Source: Phycomyces nitens
Taxonomy: Eukaryota; Mucoromycota; Mucoromycetes; Mucorales; Phycomycetaceae
Direction: 5' to 3'
Length of the DNA stretch: 64,000 nt
Assembly (NCBI GenBank): GCA_022702545.1
Contig: JAHRBC010000005.1
Location: 4,487,501 to 4,551,500, forward strand
Both the position numbers and the translations under genes were made by a program. The notes beneath the pieces are model-generated. The model had not been told where the DNA came from and did not search any database. It worked only from the letters and a program-made list of their open reading frames with translations. Below, piece by piece: positions 36,319-47,058 of the stretch (its first letter is position 1; each line of letters starts with the position of its first letter).

Positions 36319-37164
36319 TGTTAGAGCTGCAGGTGATTGCCGTTCTCTGTTGCTTAAGGGTGATTTTCTATCCGTCGGCTGCCACAGACGGTCAATGCAG
36401 TGACATCATTGGACAGCAGCTATCCAATCAACCAAACGACCATTGTTTCTTGATTTTCTTTACAATTACCATTTTTGCTGTCAAAAGGGCTTAAGATAAT
36501 GACAATAAAGTTTATTGAAGAAGTAGATCAGGCTTATATGGCACCATACATTCCTACAGTCAATGAGCTGTTTGTGTCTGTCCAAGCATGGGACCCCGAC
36601 ATACAATGGACTGACGGTTGTCCTTTATCCTGAAGCCCATTCTTTCTTTATTTTTTATTTTTTGTATATAAAGTGAATCTGGTTTGGGTCCAATAGATAA
36701 TATTTAACCCAATATGAATTGTATCAAAAGTAACATACATTGTTTTCTTTTTCTTTTCCCTTGAGAGATGGACCTTTTTGGAGTAAATAAATCAATAAAT
36801 ATATTAAAACTGCCAACCACTGAATATTTTCTTGTTTGCACTCCTTGACTGTCAAGCTAATCAAGTTTTGATAGGCTTGTGAAGCATATTTGGTTTGATT
36901 CAATATATGCTCAGCCTTATATATATATATATATATATTTGTTGACTATGGCTAGTATCATATAACTTCCAGAAACTACATAAAAAGAGCCAGAATATAA
37001 ACCTCTTTTACAAAACTTTGACCACAAGAGCTGTAGAATTGAAAGGGTATTCAGAATTGATACAGTTCGGCCAATCAAAATATATATATATAAGATGCAA
37101 TAATAAAATAATCAAACTATACAAAAATAAAAGGAGACAACTTCTTCCTGTCGTTCTCATCCAA
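36319..37164. other. Divergent spacer Ccz1 / KH-like gene
   Basis: 846 bp, mostly AT-rich, with a TA run at about 36919-36938. Contains a small open frame at 36499-36633 listed separately. Confidence 0.5.
36499..36633 (+). CDS. Possible small ORF, 44 residues
   Basis: ATG-started frame of 44 codons starting 180 bp upstream of Ccz1 on the opposite strand. The composition is protein-like (VNELFVSVQAWDPDIQW) but there is no domain I recognise and no clear splicing partner; a gttgtc donor near its end could lead to another exon. It may be a real micropeptide, the first exon of an undetected gene, a degenerate fragment or chance. Confidence 0.25.
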   Translation: MTIKFIEEVDQAYMAPYIPTVNELFVSVQAWDPDIQWTDGCPLS

Positions 37165-39159
37165 ATGTCCATTGAACCAGAAGTTCCTTATGATAGCACC
37201 TTGCCTGACGAAGATCCAGGAACCTGGAGAGATCCAGTAATTCTTCCTGACCGAAATGCCATGCGCATTGCTGGTCAACACGATGGAATCTCTACTGGAT
37301 TCCGCGAACCTTCCCAGCCAGATCGAATCCCTGACGACTATTGGATCTTGCCTCCTCATATAACCATGGCAGATATTTTTGGCTATCAAAGATCAAGATT
37401 CGATGCAATCCGCGCCAGGACAAACACGTACATTAGCTTTAATGAAGACAAACATCAAATGGACATTTGGGGCGAACCTTCGGAGATAATCAGAACCAAG
37501 ACCTTCTTCAATGAAGTTATTCAAGCACTGCCTAAATCTGAAAATAAAAAGAAGCAATCCACATGGGGTAAGGCCGAGAAAGAGTTGACTGGCAAGGCCA
37601 AACTAAAGAAAGAAAGGCGCGAGGCTAAAAAGGCCTTGGAAAAGAGCTTCCAAGGGTTGCCAATGGCCCCTCAGTCGTATACTGGTTCATTCGCTATCCC
37701 AGATCATTCACTGCCAATCCCAAAACTTATTGGTGAAAAAGAGTCGTTTCTTAATAGCATCAGAGCAGAATGTCAGTGCTACATGTGGTATGATGAAGGG
37801 TTGAATATCATCCGTGTATGTGGACAGAGCGAGGAGTCGGTCAAGAAGGCGTCGTCGCGTATCCGTAACTGGTATCTAAAGTCTTCAAGAAGACCCAAAC
37901 CTCGCATTCTAAGGTTGATCAGTCAACCATCAAAAAACCTCATGGTCAGCTTCAGAACTCTCCCCCAAGGCTTCATGACATACATGTACACTGATTCGCA
38001 GATGGAAAAGATAATGATGGAAACCCAACGACTTGTTGAGCCTGTCCAAACAGGTCATCTGAAGATGCTGGACAATCTTATTGAGCTAGATGACCACCAG
38101 CCCCAAACCGCACCTGAAAACACTCTCTCGGAAATTGTCAGGACACTTGATGAGCGCAACAGAGAAAATATCCAAGAAGCATTGGACGAAGGTTTAGAGA
38201 GCTTACGATTGCAAGACTGGGAGATTCGACTGAAGATACGGTTTGGACAAATCTGTTTGGTCGATTATCCTAGAAAGAAGAGGTTGTTCTCAATTGAGGA
38301 GCTCTCGGAAACCTTTTTTCCATCCCCCAAATTCTATTCAGTACTATCTCCATGTATTGGAAAGACGCGTGAACAAATGGATAGACTCTTTGAGTACCTT
38401 TCTACCAACTGTGAAGAATATTCAGACTCTCCTCGAACTTCTTTTGCAGTCGAAGCCCGCCAGCACCCCACATTTACTCCACAACCCTCTGGAAGACGCA
38501 CAGATGGTCCTCCAAAACCACGCGGAGATCCTTGGACAACAACACTTACGGCTAACTTTACAAGTGACGGACGTGTAGGATTATGGAACTGTCTGGTTGA
38601 GTGCGATGATTTGGTCACAATCAACTGTGTGAATCTTGAAAGCGAGTATTCCTGGGAGACCAAGTTGGAATACGCAAGAAGATTGCCTACAGATGCAAAT
38701 ACCCCTCATAGTATGTTTGTAAGCAAACTTCGTTTAAGCCAGCAGAATCGTCTGGTCATTTCGGACGTCCAAGAATATTCACCAAAGATAGTAACCCAAA
38801 AGTCAAAGTGGGTTTATGGATGGGGAGAATATGTTGTGGAGGTTGGAAGGGACGAAATATGGGATATTTCTCGTATTCACCGCACAGACCATGCACTCCC
38901 CTTGGACCTTGGCATGACAGAGCCCCACCGTGCCTTTTACAAGGTATCCCTTTACAAGGAAGCATGGCGTAATCGATTTGCCGAAAACCTCAACCTGAAG
39001 ATTGGAGAGGCCCCAAGATGGACACCTAGCGACTTTCTTGCTAGTGAGAATGAAGACGCTCATTTGTTAATGGAGATTGCTAAACAATTCAGCAACATAT
39101 TGACTAAAGAAGTTCCAGTCTACTGGGCCCCCAATCATAACCAAACGTCTCTTTTCTAA
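37165..39159 (+). CDS. Uncharacterised fungal protein with KH-like segments
   Basis: Single long exon of 664 codons; the start at 37165 (MSIEPEVPYDS) was chosen because upstream sequence in the same frame is AT-rich and low in coding character. The protein contains two segments that look KH-like: residues 75-115 (IFGYQRSRFDAIRARTNTYISF, then MDIWGEPSEIIRTKTFFNEV) and about 190-230 (FLNSIRAECQCYMWYDE, then IIRVCGQSEESVKKASSRI). These are the beta-alpha nucleic-acid-binding folds that also occur in fungal proteins of unknown function. A Lys-rich helix (KAKLKKERREAKKALEK) lies between them. The C-terminal half is globular with many Trp and aromatic residues. A role in RNA binding is my inference only. 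Confidence 0.75.
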   Translation: MSIEPEVPYDSTLPDEDPGTWRDPVILPDRNAMRIAGQHDGISTGFREPSQPDRIPDDYWILPPHITMADIFGYQRSRFDAIRARTNTYISFNEDKHQMDIWGEPSEIIRTKTFFNEVIQALPKSENKKKQSTWGKAEKELTGKAKLKKERREAKKALEKSFQGLPMAPQSYTGSFAIPDHSLPIPKLIGEKESFLNSIRAECQCYMWYDEGLNIIRVCGQSEESVKKASSRIRNWYLKSSRRPKPRILRLISQPSKNLMVSFRTLPQGFMTYMYTDSQMEKIMMETQRLVEPVQTGHLKMLDNLIELDDHQPQTAPENTLSEIVRTLDERNRENIQEALDEGLESLRLQDWEIRLKIRFGQICLVDYPRKKRLFSIEELSETFFPSPKFYSVLSPCIGKTREQMDRLFEYLSTNCEEYSDSPRTSFAVEARQHPTFTPQPSGRRTDGPPKPRGDPWTTTLTANFTSDGRVGLWNCLVECDDLVTINCVNLESEYSWETKLEYARRLPTDANTPHSMFVSKLRLSQQNRLVISDVQEYSPKIVTQKSKWVYGWGEYVVEVGRDEIWDISRIHRTDHALPLDLGMTEPHRAFYKVSLYKEAWRNRFAENLNLKIGEAPRWTPSDFLASENEDAHLLMEIAKQFSNILTKEVPVYWAPNHNQTSLF

Positions 39160-39239
39160 GATTAAATTTTAAAATGTTTCTTTAACATATCATCATATAC
39201 ATTTATTCGTCTAATTCATCCAAATAATTGTATAGCTAC

Positions 39240-40320
39240 TTTGAAGGGCCAAGGCAGCGAATATTCTAGATTAATGTTACAGATCATGAATTCAAATATC
39301 TTGCTCATTTTTAGAAATCAGAGATACAGACACAGTACTTCCTTCTACTCTTTATTGAATATAGAATCCACCTCCTTAACATTTCTTGGAGCTGGTACTC
39401 TTTGCCTTACCATGGACCCAAGATATGCCCAAAGGCTCTCAATAGGGCCTAGAGATTTGGGATATTGTGGCACTTCTTCCAGTCCTCAACCAACTTTGAC
39501 TTATTACAACGAGAATTGTCTTAATAAATAAACTCCCCGTCATACAGTTCATTTAGAGTATCCAAAAAAAAGTGGCAGAATTTCTTTCCAATATATTAAT
39601 ATAGGCATGTTGGTCGAGAGAATTGATTATGGTCTTCAAAGGGCCAACTCTTCCTGCCCACACACAGCCCCATACCATTACTGAACTACCACAAACTACA
39701 TTATTCCCATAATTCAGTATTTTCTAAACTTCTCCACTGGTAAGCACCAGACTTGCATGTCTACATCCTTGGGAAAAAGCATGAATCTATATTTATGACT
39801 CTAGATATGACCCCATCGTTGGTTGATTTTCTTGGAGTGATGAGAAAAGACTAGACACTTCTTTTTATGACCTTTGGATAGTCGTGGCTTAAACTCTATC
39901 CAAAAAGCGACGTTTCCTTCTACAAATGGCACCGCCGAAAATAGTCTTGGAGATGTAATTGCCCACTTTGTCTCTCGTAGTGTTTTTTAGCTATCCAAGT
40001 GTAGTCCTAGGATTCTTTATTATCTCGGTCTCAAAATGACGTAAATCGGGCGTATTAAGGATCTTTGAACGTCCTTTTCAATACTCAGAAAATCTAACGT
40101 CTGTTTTGTATCTTTGTATGATTCTTTGGAGAATTGTTTTGGGTATACTAGTTTTGGTTGAAATGGCAGATTGTGAGATGACATGAAGAGCACTTTTGGT
40201 GCTCATGTCTTTATAGTAATCTGAAAGTTGCTTTTGCTTACAAGGGGGTTTCGTGCTAATTTGATGAAATGGTGTGAATCAAATAAAAAAAAAGATATAG
40301 AAAGAGAATAATAGGACTGT
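39240..40320 (-). pseudogene. Decayed Tc1/mariner transposase, left copy
   Basis: Minus-strand relic of a Tc1 transposase. Readable parts, going right to left: an N-terminal helix-turn-helix region near 40270-40060 (PPCKQKQLSDYYKGMS), the DDE first strand near 39775 (FMLFPKDVDMQV), then SVMVWGCVWAGRVGPLKTI near 39690-39630 and a C-terminal part to about 39240. It is interrupted by many stops and frameshifts, so is dead. The part from 39762 to 40271 is the left arm of the inverted repeat. A CAGT-like end at about 40318 may be its 5' inverted repeat; the other end could not be found. Confidence 0.8.
39762..40271. repeat. Left arm of a 510-bp inverted repeat
   Basis: Reverse complement of 42089-42598. 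Checked base by base by eye: equal length, no indel, and a single mismatch (T at 40208 against a C in the reverse complement of the right arm). The sequence lies within the decayed Tc1 transposase and shares every stop codon and frameshift with the right arm. Confidence 0.95.
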
Positions 40321-42088
40321 AGTATTAATATGCTATCTCGAGGAGTTTGAGTGCCATTGTTATTATGGGAAGAGATCTGTGCGAGAGAAGCATGAATATA
40401 CTTGTGAGGTGATCAGAATGTAAAATAATCATTTAAGGCAACAATGAGTAGTTTATGCTGTCTCAAACGAAAACTGGTGACAAGGAAAACAGTGAATTAG
40501 CACCAACAACAATAGAGAATTAGTACTAAGGAAAACCAAATATTGTTACCTAGGAAATTCTGGAACGGAAACCAATGACTGGAAACTTGGAAACTACGGA
40601 GCAGAGAGCTAACATCAAGGATAATAGAGAGTGAGTACCAATGAAAATAGAAAACTTTTACCAATTCCCGAAAACCTGGAAGACCCAACAGGACACCAAA
40701 GACCTGAGACCGGAAGCCGAGGACCAAAGGGCTGAATGGTCCCGACGATACACCTTGGTTGGCTGTACAAAGGAGCTCAGATCAGACACCATATCAGCCG
40801 GCGCCAGGTCGATGACCGAAGGGCTAGGATATATCCGATTGCTAACAACTTGACGGTTACCAAGGTAGTGTATGCCGAAACAACGATGAAACCAAGGCCC
40901 AATAAGCAATAGACACGCCTCTCCACCACCCTCGGACCGTTGTGCCGAGACCACGCCGCATTCCGACAGAAAAACGTCGATATCCATCATGAAGTAAGCA
41001 ACCGAATGTATCCCTTCTTGCTGAGCCCCAACACCAAAATGAGCTGAAAAATAGCCATCGAACCAGTAGACACCAACGAGGCTGCAGCACATCTGCCAAT
41101 ACAACTCTGGGCGGTCGTACCAGAGATTTAAGTAGGCTTGCACTCACTGCAGAATATGTGAATACCCAAAGGCCCAAAAGCCGAAATCCAATACGTGACA
41201 TGGACGCGTCCCTCTATGTACCGTTGGCATGTTAAATCGAACTTCAGAAACCTCGCAATATTCACACCCTATCCGGACCAGGACGATGTTTCTTGAGCAC
41301 GTCCGTGGGGACCAACTTGGATGACCTTGCTGTAGAGTGGAAAGGCATGTATTACACGTTGAAAATATAGAGTATAAAAGTATGACTTACCTGTTGGTAT
41401 CGCTGACTGTTACGTGTGGATAGCTTTAATACGCGTTTAAGACAGAACGGTGCCGCGTATTAGAAGATGGATGGGTACGAATAGATGTAATATACAAGTA
41501 TAGTAAAGTAGGAAGAGTTGATTGACACGAAAATATAATAGTTCAAGAACATCGTCAAAAACATCCATCCATTATTAGAAACCCACTAGTATTCATACTG
41601 ATGGCATAGCAAACAGAATTAAGAGAAGATAAAGAAAAACTACTAACCTTGACATGCTTGTAAAAAAAACTAACGAGTAAACGAGTACATAGGGAAAGAA
41701 ACAAAAACAAGAATGGACCTCATGCCCTCTTTCTTTATAGATTTTTTTTTGCATGTGAGATCATCACAATTTTTGGTGATGACATGAACCAGTATGTGAA
41801 AATATTTTTGACATGTTGAGAATTAAGTATTCTACTACGCATAACAAGGATTTTAAGGGTGGAGAAGTAAATAATTAAAAAAGTAAACAAGTTAAAGGTT
41901 GGTCTTATCAGTGTATAGATAACTTTAAAGAAAGAGTACGCCTTTGAACGGCGATTGGTTTTTATTTTGACTTGGATAATTTAAATTGGTCTGTGCATTT
42001 GTTCAAGAAAGCTGGATTTTTGTACAAGCAGGTACAAAAATGATTTTTACGGATATTAAATAAATATTTGCAGCTTCGGGATACTTGT
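40272..42088. other. Spacer of the inverted repeat, with an unexplained GC-richer core
   Basis: 1.8 kb between the two arms. The part from about 40640 to 41480 is clearly richer in G+C than the flanks and has two overlapping long open frames on the minus strand (40658-41143 and 40857-41201). Neither has a recognisable domain, and overlap in two frames suggests absence of stops rather than coding. It could be a solo long terminal repeat or a non-autonomous element; a TATA-like TATAAAAG at 41373 would fit an LTR promoter. The flanking parts are AT-rich. Confidence 0.45.
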
Positions 42089-42598
42089 CATTTCATCAAA
42101 TTAGCACGAAACCCCCTTGTAAGCAAAAGCAACTTTCAGATTACTATAAAGGCATGAGCACCAAAAGTGCTCTTCATGTCATCTCACAATCTGCCATTTC
42201 AACCAAAACTAGTATACCCAAAACAATTCTCCAAAGAATCATACAAAGATACAAAACAGACGTTAGATTTTCTGAGTATTGAAAAGGACGTTCAAAGATC
42301 CTTAATACGCCCGATTTACGTCATTTTGAGACCGAGATAATAAAGAATCCTAGGACTACACTTGGATAGCTAAAAAACACTACGAGAGACAAAGTGGGCA
42401 ATTACATCTCCAAGACTATTTTCGGCGGTGCCATTTGTAGAAGGAAACGTCGCTTTTTGGATAGAGTTTAAGCCACGACTATCCAAAGGTCATAAAAAGA
42501 AGTGTCTAGTCTTTTCTCATCACTCCAAGAAAATCAACCAACGATGGGGTCATATCTAGAGTCATAAATATAGATTCATGCTTTTTCCCAAGGATGTA
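42089..42598. repeat. Right arm of the 510-bp inverted repeat
   Basis: See the left arm at 39762-40271. On this side the plus strand reads the transposase N-terminus (QISTKPPCKQKQLSDYYKG) to the FSQGC/LFPKDV region. Beyond 42598 homology to the left copy drops abruptly but a few positions still match, suggesting an older homologous copy overwritten by conversion. Confidence 0.95.
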
Positions 42599-42610
42599 AA
42601 TGTACAAGTA
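42089..42610 (+). pseudogene. Truncated Tc1 transposase, right copy
   Basis: Only the N-terminal two fifths of the transposase remains, in inverted orientation to the left copy, carrying the same stops (for example after RFSEY). The C-terminal catalytic half is missing. Confidence 0.75.
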
Positions 42611-42633
42611 TCGCCTTTTGGTGTGTCCTATTA

Positions 42634-43982
42634 CAGTCACTACTACTTGAATCTCGTAAGATTGATAAAAAGGACGAAATTTCCAAAATATCTTGAAATA
42701 AAAACTTCATTCTCTCTATCAATAAGTTATTTAAAAATATGCAATCTTCAGAATCACAAAGCAGCACTCGAGATCTTTATCTAACAAAAGAGCAACAGAA
42801 GTATTGGGGTGTTTTCTTACCTTCATAAGGTCCATATCTCTCTTGGACAGATTTCAAGTACAGTTGAGATGCCTAAGTCAACTGTACAATCAATTGTTGA
42901 ACGCATTAGAGAAAACTGGTGTCAATTGCCTAGAGAATCACCTGGAAAACCCAAAAAAGTGAATGAGAGGACAACCAGACACCTTGAGAGAATTGTACGG
43001 GACGACCCATTCACTAACTATAAACAGCTCAAATTAGACATGGCCAAGATAGGTGTTGATGTGTGCAAAAATAGCATCATCAACTATGTCAAGCAATTTG
43101 ACTTCAAATCCTGTATCGCAGCACATAAGCCTCGTCTCACAAAAAATCACACGCAGGCCAGACTTTGCTGGGCCAAGGAAAAGGTGAATTTGTCAAACAA
43201 CCAATGGAGCAGTGTGGTGGGGTCAGATGAATCACATTTTTGTTTGAACGGAAACGATGCTGCCAAGCGCGTTTTCAGAAAAGTTGGACAAATATACAAA
43301 GGAAAGAATCCTGTATCGACAGTGAAATGGGCCGGTGGCAGACTCATGGTTTGGGGGTGCTTTTGGGGTGGAGGATTTGGCCTATTAAAGATAATTGACA
43401 TCGACAAAGTCAATCAAGATGTATATGTCAAAATACTGGCCCAATCCTTCCACTCATGGTTCACAAAAGTCACTAAGGATGAGGACAAGAATTTTATCCT
43501 CCCGGAAGATGATGCCACTTGTCATACTGGTGGATATGCGTGATGGTGGAAAGAGACCCATCAGATCAGGGGATTTGAGTACTGGCCAGCTCAAAGTCCT
43601 GATCTGAACCCAATCGAGCACATCTGAAATGCTCTGGAGATGCTGGTTGAGAAGAGGAGAAGAAAAATCAGTGATACTAGCTGACTTGGAGGTACCTCTT
43701 CAAGAAGAATGGACGATGTTAAGCCTCGAGTATGCAAGGCGTTTAGTTGACAGTATGCAGAGAAGGTGTCAATCTGTAATAGACGCCAGTGGTGGTACTT
43801 CCAAGTACTAAAATTTCTTTTTTATTTACATATTACTAAAATATATGCATTAAACTATATTTTTACAAAGTTTAAGAATTTTAGCAAATTTATTCATGGA
43901 GTATAAGATTATTGAAAATAAACAATGTGTTTTTGAATTATCAATTTTCATCAACCGTACGAGATTCAAGTGGTAGCAACTG
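42634..43982 (+). mobile_element. Tc1/mariner transposon with imperfect TIRs
   Basis: A 1349-bp element. Left end CAGTCACTACTACTTGAATC, right end reverse complement CAGTTGCTACCACTTGAATC; the inverted repeat continues imperfectly for about 38 bp. TA dinucleotides at 42632-42633 and 43983-43984 are the target duplication. It lies only 35 bp outside the right arm of the 510-bp inverted repeat. It belongs to a different Tc1 subfamily from the 16.2-kb element, judging from unrelated TIRs and transposase. Confidence 0.88.
42739..43811 (+). pseudogene. Tc1 transposase, recently broken
   Basis: Transposase inside the element. The frame starts at 42739 (MQSSESQSS), is shifted at about 42800-42810, then stays open to 43543 (helix-turn-helix VEMPKSTVQSIVERI; GSDESHF with the usual WSDES altered to GSDES; PEDDATCHT). 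A frameshift/stop near 43540, a stop at 43624-43626 directly after the SPDLNPIEHI motif and a later stop break the catalytic end before the final RCQSVIDASGGTSKY. All three catalytic acids are still visible (DD34E type). It is related to the 56.5-kb relic. Confidence 0.88.
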
Positions 43983-43984
43983 TA

Positions 43985-46900
43985 TTAGTGATAGTTTCTT
44001 TTTAGTTTCTTAGTGAATGCGCTCCCAGTATCTCTCCGCCTTTTGATTGTATTCAACTGTTTGTATAGATCTGCTAGTCTTTTATGATTTAAAGGTTTCT
44101 TTTGTTTCTCAAGAATTCTCTTGTTGTTTTGTTGATAAATTGTATGACTTGAATGAAAAAAGGGTTACAAAAATAAAAAAAATGTAGTATTGACTCTTTA
44201 TTCTGATGGGTTTTAACTAATCGCTGCCATTGTCGGAAGGAGCTTGTGTATGAGTAGTAATTAAAAGCATGGTTAAAATTCACAAGTTTTTGTCACTAAA
44301 TACTGACTAGGTAGAGTTTTTCAAAGGGTCATTACTTAAGCAAGGTGCATAAATAATAAATAAACTAAACAAAGGCTTTAGAGAAACATGACTAATATAT
44401 TTTAAGTTAAAACGCAGGCCAAATATACCACCTATCAACTACTGAGATTTTTTTTAATCTGAATGAACATGCAATTGAAAGCATTATCTCTTATAGTCAT
44501 GTAATTACGAGATTCAATAAACCCTAATTGATGGTTTTTTGTTATATGAATTCTGAGCCCACTTTATTTAAAGATAAAATAAAAATGGTAAAGAACAATG
44601 AAATGTTAAAAACCAAAATTTCTGTAGAGATAGAAATCTCTTGTAAGACAATATAAGAGGCTAGTATATATGACTGATATTCATTCTATATAGTCAATTG
44701 GGGTCTCTTGAATGTGATGCCGTAAACTCTTTGATTTTTTTCTTTTACTAGTATTTTGGCCATCATTTTTCGTTCAATACAAGGTACCTCTAAAAAAAAT
44801 ACACGCACAACGAATATAATCACCAAAAATACACTTTAATTGTCAATTCTTACAAAATTAACTCTTTGTATATTTACGCCATGTCAACCAAGATTTCAAT
44901 GGTTTTTTAAATGAACAAAGATGGGGAAAAGCTCCAAGGGTAATATTCAACGTATTGTAAATCACATGCTGACAAAAGTAACTTTGCTCGTAATTTTCAT
45001 ATGTATATCATGATGATCTGTGGCTCACAACCTTTTCTTCTTCCAAGACCTTTCTATGTATATTCTGGATCACTATCGTTTTAGTAACACGTAGCCTTAA
45101 AATTTTGGGCTTTAACTTTATGGATTCACGGTACTCTATATAATAGCTTTACTTTTTTATATTATTAATCCACATACAAGGCCAATTAATAGTAAAAAAG
45201 ATGGTTTCGACTCGTTCTTTGAGTACTGTGCGACAACTAATAAATGTCTTTTTTTTTGTTAATTTGTAAAACACAATACAAAGCTTGAACCAATAATTTG
45301 AAGCTATTATACGACGATGAGTAGAGCTTCAGTTTGAAAAAATCAATTTATATTGCCTAGATCATGTAAACCAACAATCTCTGGTCCAAATAAGAGGCAT
45401 ACCAAACTCATCTTAATACATAGCTTTAGCCAAATAGTACTTGATCTCTATAGAATATTTTCAAAAAAGAAGATATTAGCACATAAAAATAAAGCAAAAA
45501 AAAACAAAATCGATAACTCGCTACAAATGAAATCAAGCTTTGGCATACTCTAATTGAACCAAAAAGAGTATTATATCCTTAATTCAGCTTGGGAATATCT
45601 TTATTTTATTTAGTAATAAATGGTTTATGTTGCTTTAAATACACACTCTTGACAAGAAAAATATGATGAATGATATTTATGCTACTTTGATACTTATTAA
45701 CCATACACCCTGAAGTCTCTGTTTATATTCAAATATTTCATCAATTCAATAAAAATACACCTACAAATATGCAAACAATAACTTGGGAATATTGTTTGGG
45801 GTAACTTTACCTTGTTAAACTGAAGCAGCTGTTTTTCTTTCCTATTTTATAATTGATTTATAGAATATATTTACCTACCAAATATTCTCTTATCTTTCAA
45901 CTATCTCCTCTAGTTTTAAATATATCTTTTAGCCAAGAACCAATTGCTCTAGTAAGAAACTTGTCCTTTCACCTTGACCAGATTCTTCTGTATCCTAAAA
46001 TCCAAATGATAAAACCTTGATAAAGTGCTAGCTGTGGGGTTTATTTCTGAAACTGAATACCAAATTCTCCCTGCGTCTCTCCACAGGGACTTGGTGGCTT
46101 CAGATTCGCCTTGATTTTTTAATCAAACATTGCCCTCAAACTGGTCATTGAGCCACAATAGATCAATATCTTTTCCACCCATGGTCACAGAAATATTATC
46201 GTACGATTAGTTGGAGCTAAACTTGGGTCCATGGGCATTACCATTTTTATTTGGGACATCTAGATTCATGATACACCTTTAAAAACACCATATTTGTAGC
46301 TAATAACGAAGAAATTGTTCAAAATTAATCACAATACACAATTGTGATGTACAGATTACATTTGATTTATTGAAAAGGTTAATTTATCTTTGCCTGTCCA
46401 TAGGGCTATGCTTTTATATGAGCTGGCTACTTTTAATCTAGATACCATAGTCCTCTATTTTATATGTGCTGTGAGTGTGATTAATATTCTAAAAATCTAA
46501 AACCAATATCTATTCCAAATTCTTGTCAATGGTCTAGTGTCATCGTCCTGCCCCAATGTGTTTTACATCTTTGGTACTTTCTCGACAGCAAGTTACACCC
46601 GTCAAAAAAATAAAAATAAAGACACTCCGCTCCGTTGATGTTTTGACTAATAAAATAATGGGCGATTTTGACATCTTTATGATACAAAAAGTTAAAGGCC
46701 TATTGTCTTGCTTCTTGGCCCATAATTCTCTAGTCTATTCGAACACCTTGATTTGTGCGACTGTGCACAGGGATCCCGGATCTTGGCATCGGAAGCAGAC
46801 CTGTACTCAAGAAGAACTTTAACGGACCATGAATGAAGCCGGCAAGACTGCATTCATATTTTCAGCCCAGCTTTGTCGTTGTGACTACCAGCCCTGAACA

Positions 46901-47058
46901 CCATGGCCTGATTTACATTTTTATTTTTATTTTTAAAAGATAGCTAACCATGACAGGCACCAACTCCTTTACCTTTTTCTCTTTCAATTCACTGCCCTGT
47001 GCGCTTGTGTGTCTGTGTGTGTCTGTGTGTGTGTGCTTGTGCTTAGATTTACTCAAGG
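43985..47058. other. 3-kb spacer, mostly featureless
   Basis: AT-rich DNA between the Tc1 element and the TrhO gene. Apart from a decayed coding-like stretch at 45949-46269 and a CA/TG-rich run just before 47040, nothing was recognised. Confidence 0.5.
45949..46269 (-). pseudogene. Decayed coding-like stretch, unknown
   Basis: Read on the minus strand from ATG 46269 the frame gives protein-like sequence with two internal stops, including ISVTMGGKDIDLLWLNDQFE, then KSLWRDAGRIWYSVSE and STLSRFYHLDFRIQKN, ending at a stop at 45949. The composition is unlike the surrounding AT-rich spacer. It is probably a relic of an unidentified mobile element or host gene. Confidence 0.35.

Noticed and set aside
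40658..41201. Two overlapping long minus-strand frames as a host gene
   Set aside because: They overlap in different frames within a GC-rich stretch, lack domain features, splice signals or typical codon use; treated as element DNA.
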